A stretch of DNA of 64,000 bases, taken from NCBI RefSeq assembly GCF_004337985.1, contig NW_021940919.1, positions 1,213,874 to 1,277,873 of the forward strand, written 5' to 3'. The notes below the pieces were generated by a model that made no database searches, had not been told where the DNA came from, and saw only the letters and a program-made list of their open reading frames with translations. Origin of the DNA: Pyricularia pennisetigena. Taxonomy: Eukaryota > Ascomycota > Sordariomycetes > Magnaporthales > Pyriculariaceae. Below, piece by piece: positions 56,801-64,000 of this stretch. Each line of letters opens with the position of its first letter. Positions within the stretch are counted from its first letter, which is position 1. Made by a program: the position numbers and the translations under genes.

Positions 56801-57780
56801 TTAGGCTTCGACGGTCCCGTTGTTCCCCTGGACCGGGCCGGGACTCTTCTCGTTGATCTGACCAGGCTCGCGGGCCTTGAAGCCCAAGGACGCAAAGTCG
56901 GTGTTGCGGTGGCCGAGGAGCAGGACGGCGCCGACCATGGGCCTGCTGAAGATGTCGAGAAGTCCGTAGAAGATGGCCTCGGAGTCGGGATGGATGACGT
57001 TACCACCCTCGCTCAGGCCCCAGGAGATGGGATAAAAGAACCAGCAGGTGACGACAAGCAGCGAGGCGGTCAGGTAGGTGCTGCCGACGGAGCCGCCGAC
57101 GGCTGAGGCGTACTTGCGGCCGGGGATGAGGAGCTGGTAGAAGACGAACCATTCGGCCATTAGGGCAAAGGTGAACTGTATTTTTGTTTTCGGGTGGTGT
57201 GTTTCAGTCCGTGAGTGCTTTTTTTTTTTTTTTTCTTATTTATGATTCTTGACAAGACAAACTCAATAGTTTTTCTTTTACAAGTACAACTTACGTATCC
57301 CCACTTGTAAGTGGTCTCCGTCAAGGCACCAATCAAAAGGCAGACGTTAAAGATCTCGGTCGCCATCATGGTGGTCAAGGTCGTGGACAGGGGCACGCCC
57401 GAAGACAGCATGAGCGCCAAGACGACCAGCGGCAGAGACACGGCCCAGTCGACGTAGCGGGCGTAGAAAATCTCGCGGGTGCCGGCGGCGGAGGTGTAGG
57501 AGCTGTCGGGGCGCGTGAACTCGGCCTCGATGGGCACCTGGCCTAGGCCCGAGCCCATGCTGAAGTAGCCTATGGCGGCCACGAAGCAGAACAGGGCCGA
57601 GGTCTGGTGGAAGACGCGGTGGTACGGCGGCCTTTTGACGGCGGCCGCGGTGAATGTCAGGGCCGAGACCGTCATGAGAGCCGTCACGGTAAAATACCAG
57701 TCGCTGCCGTGGCTCGTGAGAGCCGTGTTGGCCTGGGACCCGACGACAGAGTTGATTCCGAGGGCTTGATTGCCGGACAT
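56801..57780 (-). CDS. Opsin-related seven-helix protein lacking the retinal lysine
   Basis: A 286-residue protein in two exons, 57780-57295 and 57175-56801. The intron (57294-57176) begins GTAAGT, ends ACAG, is phase 0 and carries a poly(A) run. Seven hydrophobic helices match fungal microbial rhodopsins. Helix C has RYVDW with Asp111 at the position of bacteriorhodopsin Asp85, but the proton donor Asp96 is replaced by Ala122. In helix G, Asp236 matches Asp212, while Arg240 stands where Lys216 should bind retinal. It is therefore an opsin-related protein of the Hsp30/Yro2/Mrh1 type rather than a photoreceptor. Yeast relatives are plasma-membrane stress proteins. The 5' leader is a (CA)n repeat immediately before the ATG. 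Role inferred from family only. Confidence 0.88.
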
Positions 57781-59727
57781 TTTGTGTGTGTGTGTGTGTG
57801 TGTGTATGTCTCTCTCTCCCGGGTGGGTGTACAGACTAGTAGTGGTAGATGGGGTGTCAAACTCGAAGCTGGAAATATAAAATCTCTGAGCTTATCGTCT
57901 CGTCTTTCTCGAGGCCCAGCAGAAAATGAAGAGATAGAGATCTTCGTCCAACCGCTACTTGACCCGGTGAAGTTGGACAAAAGTACTAGGTCGGGCCTGC
58001 GGGGGAAAAAAAAGGAGCGGCAAGGCGCACATATTTCTACGCAGACGGAAAAAGGCAGCATCGGTCCATGACCGTCCCGATCGTCTTTACCGCGTTACAA
58101 GTCACATATTTGGAGGGGATCTGGACTGGACTGGACTTGGCTGAGGCGGACTCATGATGACAGGTGGAAAAGTCCCCCAGACTCCATTAGTTCCGATCAT
58201 GCCGAGACAACAGACGTTTTTCTTTTTTTTTTTTTTTTTTTTCCTTGCTTCTTATTGTTTGCCTTGCTGCTTTCTGCCCTTTGATCTTTGACAAATCTTG
58301 GAGACTCTGCAGGGTTTCCGCACCGGAAAACCCAGGTCTTTAGGTCATGAGGCTAGTGCAAATATCCAATGTAGAGCTATCATCCATGGATGCCGGTGTT
58401 TTTTGACCAACCAATTCTCGTCCCTTGTCGGTTTACAGTTTTTCGTCGGATGAGTTGGAGTGAGGTATGACCCTTTGCCGGCAGCTGAGCAATCTTGAGT
58501 TTGGGATTACTGTGGGAGGAATATGGTGAGGAACAGGTGTTGAAAACTTGAAGACAATGCATACCGTATCTATCCTATAGTTGTAGGTAGTATCGATGTG
58601 ACAGTGACGGATTGGCACAATGTGAAGCCGTCAGACTATTTCCAGCACGTGTGATTGATATTGTGCCAAAGGACAATTTTTCGACAGCTTCGGATCTCGA
58701 TCTCCCCATCAAGGTCATGCGACTTGAACCCCAAAGCCGTCGGTTTGTTACCGTCAGATGGTGGCGGGATGCTGCTCATCCAAATACCACATTCGACATG
58801 CTTCCAACCCAATATAGGAATAGCAAGAATTGCAATGCAACGACCTATCGAAGCGGGCGGCTCAGGGTATGATAGATGCGGGGAAAGGCACTGATTTTCG
58901 GTCTCGGTACTCAGACTCACGAGTGCCAGGACACGGGAGAGGGAGGGGGCGGGTAATATTCAAGGTCGTGTGCCGTTAACGATACAACAAGCATTGGACT
59001 TGATTCGCCAAGCTTTTCGTTGCTCCTAAGACGGGCCGATTGACGATGCTGTCCCTGCTATTCTACCTCAAAACTCAAAAATAAAAAGAAAGTAAAGAAA
59101 GGAAACAAAAAAGTCTTGTCGCCATGGCTATTGAGCCCGGAGGAACAGCCATGTCAATTACTACAGCTCAACTCTCACATCTCATCCGCTACTCGATCAA
59201 GATGAAGAATAACCTGGCCTGGTCGAGATCTCGTTCATCTGCCAATTGGACATGGCTGTGGCACCTAGACCTTGAAGCCCATAAGTTCGTCTCAAAACCT
59301 TGTTGGTTAGTTTTATAGTTTTACCACATCGGGCAAAGCAACTCCTCTTGGCCAGGAAAGTGAACCAGTCGAGACCAAGATTTCTGATCGTAGCGGACAC
59401 TGCGTAGTTCGAGGTACCGACCGAATGGAATGTTATGAAACTCAGCTCTATTACACATGTTATACATTGATGTGTTCCCGGTCTGCGCCGTCTAGATACA
59501 ACAGAGAAAAAACAGGGATAAAAAAAAGAAGGGGAGATAAAACAACAGCCTGGATAATCTTTTTACACCTGAATAAGTGAGGGGAAAAGAAACAGCAAAA
59601 AAAAAAGAATGGCCAGAAAAGCCTGCTCTTGTGAGAAAATAAAGAGTGATAAATGAGACTGTGACAAGCCAATCTGATGGGGGGTTTTTTTTTTCTTTTT
59701 TTTTTTTTTGCAAGAAACAAAATGATC
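57781..59727. other. 1.95-kb intergenic region upstream of the opsin-related gene
   Basis: Starts with the (GT)n repeat and contains T-rich runs at 58219-58242 and, near the downstream gene, 59681-59709. No gene was supported. Confidence 0.6.
57784..57806 (+). repeat. (GT)n dinucleotide repeat
   Basis: About eleven GT units on the plus strand; in the sense of the opsin-related gene this is (CA)n ending a few bases before its start codon. Confidence 0.9.
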
Positions 59728-61514
59728 TCAACCTCCCACCGCCATCGCAGCCTCACCCAGCTTCCTGATCTCCTCGGCCAACGTCACGGAGCTTATGTAT
59801 TTGCGCCTGTTCCTCCTGCTGACGCCCTCGTGCTCCTGGTTCCACTCCAAGACCTCCTGGATCATGCCGTCCATGCTGGTCGTCAACCCCGTGTAACCGA
59901 GGCCGCCCTCGCTCACGGGCCTGGTGGCGTCGCCCTGGTGGTTGGCTACGAGGTGCGTAGTGATGGTGAAGAGCGGCGGCTTGAGGTGCTTCATGTCGTT
60001 GTTCAGGGGCGGGAAGATGCGCTTGAAGCGAGGATAGCGGTACGGGAGCAGCGAGTACCACTCAATGACGTGGGCGGCCATCAGGACCACGACGGGGAAG
60101 AAGATGCGCACGGTCCGGAACGTGGTGATGCTCAGCGTCGACATCATCGACCACAGGGTCCTGTTCGTGATGGGCGGGTTGGGGTCCGTGACCGTGAAGG
60201 GTCTTCCGGCCTGTGGACGCGAGGCCGAGTCGACCGGGTCCAGAACCGCCTCCATGTTGAGGTGGGCGACGGCGCAGTTGATGGCGTGTATGTATGATTG
60301 AGCGATTTGAGGGGTCCATCTATGCGAGTGAGCATTTTGTGTGAGCATGGGAGGAGGAGGAGGAGCATGAATACCATGCCAAGTGAACAAACCTGGGCTT
60401 TGAAACGCCTATAGTCGGGAGTGCTATAAAAGGGGGAGGGGAAAACTCACGATGGGAATATCACCATGGCCAGTGAACCGCCGATAATGTTATCAATCGG
60501 GTTTCCATAGATGGCATTGGCGGGACGGATAGCTAGAGTTTTGTTTTGTTTTGTTTAGAACCTCTCATCTCAAACAAACACCTTGTCACACGTTCAAGGC
60601 GCGGGCTCGATAGTGGGGAGGAGGATGAGGAGGAGGAGGAGGGATCAGGTCAGTGTTTACTTACTTCCCGTCCGCATCTTGTCCGAATTGGCATCACACA
60701 CTATCCGCTCAGCATGAGCTTTGCTCGCAGAATAATTTGCAAAATATTCGTTTTGCGGCCGCAGTGGCTTCCAAAAGTCGCTCTCGTCTAGCACCTGGGC
60801 GTGATACCGCGGCCCCTTGGTGAGGAGCTCCCACGGCGATATCCAGAACTCGACAGGCCTTATAGTGATCGATGCCGAAGACGTCGCGACAAAGACGTCG
60901 GCACCGGCGGCCTTTGCCTCCTCGATGAGGTTGCGAGTTCCGTCGATGTTGACCTTTTGGCACAGACCAGAGACCAGCTCGGAGCGGTCAGAAGGCACTA
61001 TGACGGCGGCCGTGTGGAAGACGGTGAGGGGCAGATGCGCAACAGAAGGGTGCCAGGGTCGCGCGAATGCCTGGGCGACGGCGGCCCTGGACGAGATGTC
61101 GGTCTTGACAAAGTCCACCTCGGCGGCAGGGCCGACCACCATGTCGTTGCGATGCGGCTTTTGAAAGTCGACGATGCGGATGCTCTCGGGCGGTTGACCA
61201 CGGGCGAGCAGCAACAGCACGATGTAGCCGCCAACCAAACCGGAGCCGCCCGTGACGATGTAGCGCCTCTGCAGTTGCGGGGGAAGCTTGTGGGCGATGG
61301 AGCTGATGGTCATGGGCCTCGCCTTGATCGCCTCGTACCTCTCCCTGACTTGAGCCTTGGTCCAGTGCTTCTGGGTAACCTTTTTGACGTCTGCTGGGGT
61401 TCCGCACATGGCCCAGTTGAGGATGGAGAGATATAGGAGGGCCAACAGGAGGAAGAAGAGGACGCTGGCCACGAAGACGATGCGTACGCAGTCTATCATT
61501 GGGGGCAACTCCAT
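59728..61514 (-). CDS. Membrane-anchored 3beta-HSD/sterol dehydrogenase-type SDR
   Basis: A 507-residue protein in three exons, 61514-60665, 60532-60451 and 60319-59728; all phases fit, with GTAAGT and GTGAGT donors. The start is the first ATG (GCAAAGATGG). Residues 11-33 form an N-terminal membrane anchor. The extended-SDR nucleotide-binding motif TGGSGLVG is at 88-95, an acidic residue ends strand 2 (RIVDFQKP), and the catalytic Tyr261-x3-Lys265 follows. The short middle exon encodes IRPANAIYGNPIDN, a family hallmark. A second hydrophobic stretch lies in the C-terminal exon (IFFPVVVLMAAHVIEWY). It should use NAD(P) to oxidise a 3beta-hydroxy group of a sterol or related lipid at the ER membrane; ergosterol C-4 decarboxylation and secondary metabolism are both possible. 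Confidence 0.85.
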
Positions 61515-61705
61515 CTTTGCGGCTGTGTCTGTTGTGCTTTTATCCTGCAGGGTATGCTCATGTGCAGGTGGTGTATGAACGTTTGAGGTGTTGACGAGAA
61601 AGTCCAACGGCCAGAGCCTATGGGGGATTCTGGTTGAGAAGAATTCTCAGTAGTAGAAGAAGAAGAAGAAAAGACGGGAATGGGAAAGACGCATGTAAGT
61701 AGATG

Positions 61706-61755
61706 TGTATGTATGTATGTATGCTTGTATGTATGTACCTGTGTATGTATATGTG
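61706..61755 (+). repeat. TATG-rich microsatellite
   Basis: Imperfect tandem TATG units (GTATGTATGTATG and variants) upstream of the SDR gene. Confidence 0.8.
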
Positions 61756-62360
61756 GCTCGGCAGGTATATGCAGAGAGACAGGCATGTGCAGTTCAAAAT
61801 CCTTGCCCAGAATGGGTAGACGGCCAAGGTTTTTGTGAGAGAGAAAACATGTGTAAGTAAGTATCAAGCAGTGCAAAAAGTACCTTTATCTAGGTAGCTA
61901 GATAGTCTGGGGTATATCGTTGTGTTCCAAAAAAGATCGGGTCCAGGAAGGCAGAATCGCTAAAGATAAACAGCGCACAGTGGGCGAGGAGAAAAGTGTT
62001 TCTATTGGGCCGAGAGAAAGAGATCAGACGTCGGCATATAGTGCGTCGAAACCTGCTCCAACGGGCAGGTCAGCATGGCGACTATAGTGAAGGGATCAAC
62101 TACCGATACACTTCAATTAGCAGGACCAACCAAGCATGGCGTATCCTTGTTAAACACCAAGCCTCGAAAACCCAAGCTCGTTGTGCTCACAAACTTGGGA
62201 CCAACTAAGTAAGTACTTACCTCTGCAGGCAGCAGAAAATAATTTTAAATTAAGCAAAGAAATAGGGTCAACTTCGGCCTTTTCGTTTTCTATACATAGT
62301 ATGCGCCTTGCCAACACAAGTTAGTGGTGCCTTGGCAAACAAAGCATCTCAACCTCTCGC

Positions 62361-62443
62361 TCTCTCTCTGTCTGTCTCTCTCTCTCTGTCTCTCTCTCTC
62401 TGTCTCTCTCTCTCTGTCTCTCTCTCTCTGTCTCTCTCTCTCT
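62361..62443 (+). repeat. CT-rich minisatellite with 14-bp period
   Basis: A (TC)n tract interrupted by single G at 62374, 62388, 62402, 62416 and 62430, giving a 14-bp unit repeated about five times. Confidence 0.85.
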
Positions 62444-62638
62444 TTCGGTCGGTTCACGAGAGAACCGAAGTCGATAGACCGGCGGCGACAATGGAACAAA
62501 ATGCTAGAAGAGAATAAAGTCCCCCCCTCGGCTGACTGCAAAAGCACGGCCACCTGAGAGGATCTTGGTTCGGTTCAGCTGTTCTTTCTGCAACAGGAGC
62601 ACCACCATGCAGCTCTGGCGCAGATGACAGAGGGAGTC

Positions 62639-62639
<1 letters not shown>

Positions 62640-62679
<40 letters not shown>
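62640..62679 (+). repeat. Poly(A) homopolymer
   Basis: Forty A in a row; a second run of 25 A lies at 62918-62942. Confidence 0.95.
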
Positions 62680-62680
<1 letters not shown>

Positions 62681-63193
62681 GTGGGTGCTGAGCTGACTGC
62701 CTTGTAGTCAACGGGCATTGTAATCGTTCCAGAAAACCCTAAATCCCGACGCAGCCGCCGAGGGAAGCATTCGTCTGTACTGTAGGGTTGCCCATGACCA
62801 TGATTGGTCGACCAACCGTTGAACTTGGTCATTCCAGACGAGGTACAAGTAGTTCGCTATCGGGTTTGGTGTAACCAACCAATAAATGATGGCGTCACCG
62901 TGAGAATCAAGAGAAGGAAAAAAAAAAAAAAAAAAAAAAAAAGAATCCATAGGATACCTCGACACCTCGTATGCATATGGTATGAAAGTATGCAGCTTGG
63001 CAGTACCTTTTGTATCCTACTTTGGAAATTATAAGCTTTGGGGTAGATCGGCTTGGACACTTTCTTCAAGCCACAACGGCTCGCTAGCTTTGACGATGCA
63101 CAGTAATGATTGCGTCAACCAAACCTAATTGACAGACTTCACGTGGCGCTTAAACGGCGAACATCATCTCTTTTATTGACGTGCTGCTATCGC

Positions 63194-64000
63194 TCAGTTA
63201 AACGGAGTCACCTCCTCCATGTAAAGGTCGTATATCCCGTTGCCACAATACTTGTCCTTGTATATCCACATTGACTTGTCTTGTCTCGATTCGGCCGAAT
63301 TTCTTCCCATCGAGCTGTCGCCTCTCCTGTGCTCGGCCGATTGCTTCTGGCGGCGACCCGCCTCTGTGTAGCGGACGGCGGCCTTGACCATGGACTTGAG
63401 CACCTGGGCCTCGACGATGGGCGACTGTTGTGGAATCACAATCTTGTGCGCAAGTAGCACGCCGGCTGCAATTCACCATGTTAGAATTTTTTTTTTTTTT
63501 TTTTTTTCTCTCTCTTTTTTCTTTCGCGTCTCTCCCTTGGCAGTGCAGCGACCGCGTCGGGGTGGCTGCAGATTATGTATGCACTTACTCAACCCAAGCA
63601 CAAGCAAACCAGTTGCGGTGGCAATCAGTATAACATGGATGATGGGCCAGTGCTCCATCTTGAGCTTGTTCCCAATCTCGGGCATCATCCCCGATACGGT
63701 GATTGCCTCGTTGTTCTCGCCGGCGACGGCAATGACTCCAGTGGCGAACCTCGACATGATGGCAGCCAAAGAAGTGGCTGAGCCGCTGAATGGTGTACCG
63801 TATAGGTTCTCTGAAGGGTAGACCTGTGACTGGACCACCACTTCGGTCTCCTTGTTCTGGACGCCCGAAGGAGCATCAGCAGACACCGAGGCGAAACCCT
63901 GTAGGGCGATACCCGCCGCAGCCATCCTGGCCAGCTCATCGCCCACCTTCTCCTCGGGCCGGGTGGCGCCCTCGACATCGCCCACAGAAACCGTACAGTT
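63194..64000 (-). CDS. Partial membrane protein of unknown family
   Basis: The 3' part of a gene whose start lies beyond the right end. Exons are 64000-63589 (partial) and 63465-63194; the 123-bp intron begins GTAAGT, contains a poly(A) run of about 22 and ends TTGCAG. The 227 visible residues comprise a soluble part with an Asn-Asn-Glu-Ala-Ile segment, then EHWPIIHVILIATATGLLVLG joined by splicing to GVLLAHKIVI, a membrane segment near residue 135, and a basic, Gln/Arg-rich cytoplasmic tail ending YMEEVTPFN. It resembles fungal single-span surface proteins with a large external domain. I recognise no family and infer no function. Confidence 0.65.

Larger units (their letters stand above)
61515..63193. 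other. 1.7-kb repeat-rich intergenic region
   Basis: Contains TATG microsatellite sequence (about 61706-61755), a 14-bp-period CT minisatellite (62361-62443) and two long A runs (62640-62679, 62918-62942). No gene was supported. Confidence 0.6.

Noticed and set aside
1..64000. A secondary-metabolite or defence gene cluster
   Set aside because: No polyketide or peptide synthetase, terpene cyclase, NLR or similar core gene is present, and neighbouring genes do not share a pathway.

Overview
The window is nuclear DNA of a filamentous ascomycete, most likely a Sordariomycete. The evidence is short GT-AG introns (76-271 bp) with CTRAY-type branch points and typical fungal families: a Zn2Cys6 regulator, a CFEM/Pth11-type receptor, an AA9 polysaccharide monooxygenase, Prm10, Mcp1, an opsin-related protein, a secreted fungal phospholipase A2 and a SWIRM protein. 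A narrower placement is not supported. There is no rRNA gene, convincing tRNA, CRISPR array or intact transposon. Three short N gaps (5531-5549, 19994-19995, 33165-33232) and many A/T homopolymers mark a draft assembly.

Layout. 0-10 kb is compact: a PaiB-type FMN-binding protein (+), a secreted GH127-type arabinofuranosidase (+), Mcp1 (-), a C2H2 zinc finger gene (+) and a six-exon Zn2Cys6 transcription factor (-, 9673 to 6270). 9.7-21.4 kb is almost empty: one SWIRM-domain gene lies between 7.6 kb and 2.7 kb of non-coding DNA. 21-33 kb holds an F-box gene (-), an AA9 LPMO gene with a broken frame (+), Prm10 (-) and a SIRT5-like sirtuin (+). 33-38 kb is poor in genes. 38-41 kb holds a CFEM receptor (+) tail to tail with a secreted HExxH metallopeptidase (-). 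41-45 kb contains decayed membrane-protein sequence. 45-64 kb holds a second sirtuin (-), a phospholipase A2 (-), a disordered protein (+), a small Rieske protein (-), an unusual SNF2-type ATPase (+), an opsin-related protein without the retinal lysine (-), a membrane-anchored 3beta-HSD-type dehydrogenase (-) and a partial membrane protein running off the right end (-).

Function. These genes do not form one pathway or a biosynthetic cluster. Several proteins face the outside or handle plant or lipid substrates (GH127, AA9, PLA2, metallopeptidase, CFEM receptor), which suits a plant-associated or saprotrophic fungus. Several others act on chromatin or transcription (Zn2Cys6 factor, SWIRM protein, SNF2-like ATPase, two sirtuins).

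The parts most worth a second look are the secreted metallopeptidase, whose HExxH, Tyr and Glu spacing resembles the lethal-factor/Pro-Pro endopeptidase fold and is only visible after splicing; the lone SNF2-like ATPase with a DEFH box; the frameshifted LPMO; and the frequent sense-strand poly(A) tracts inside introns. Splice sites were assigned by eye from reading frame, donor and acceptor consensus and family conservation; no database search was possible.
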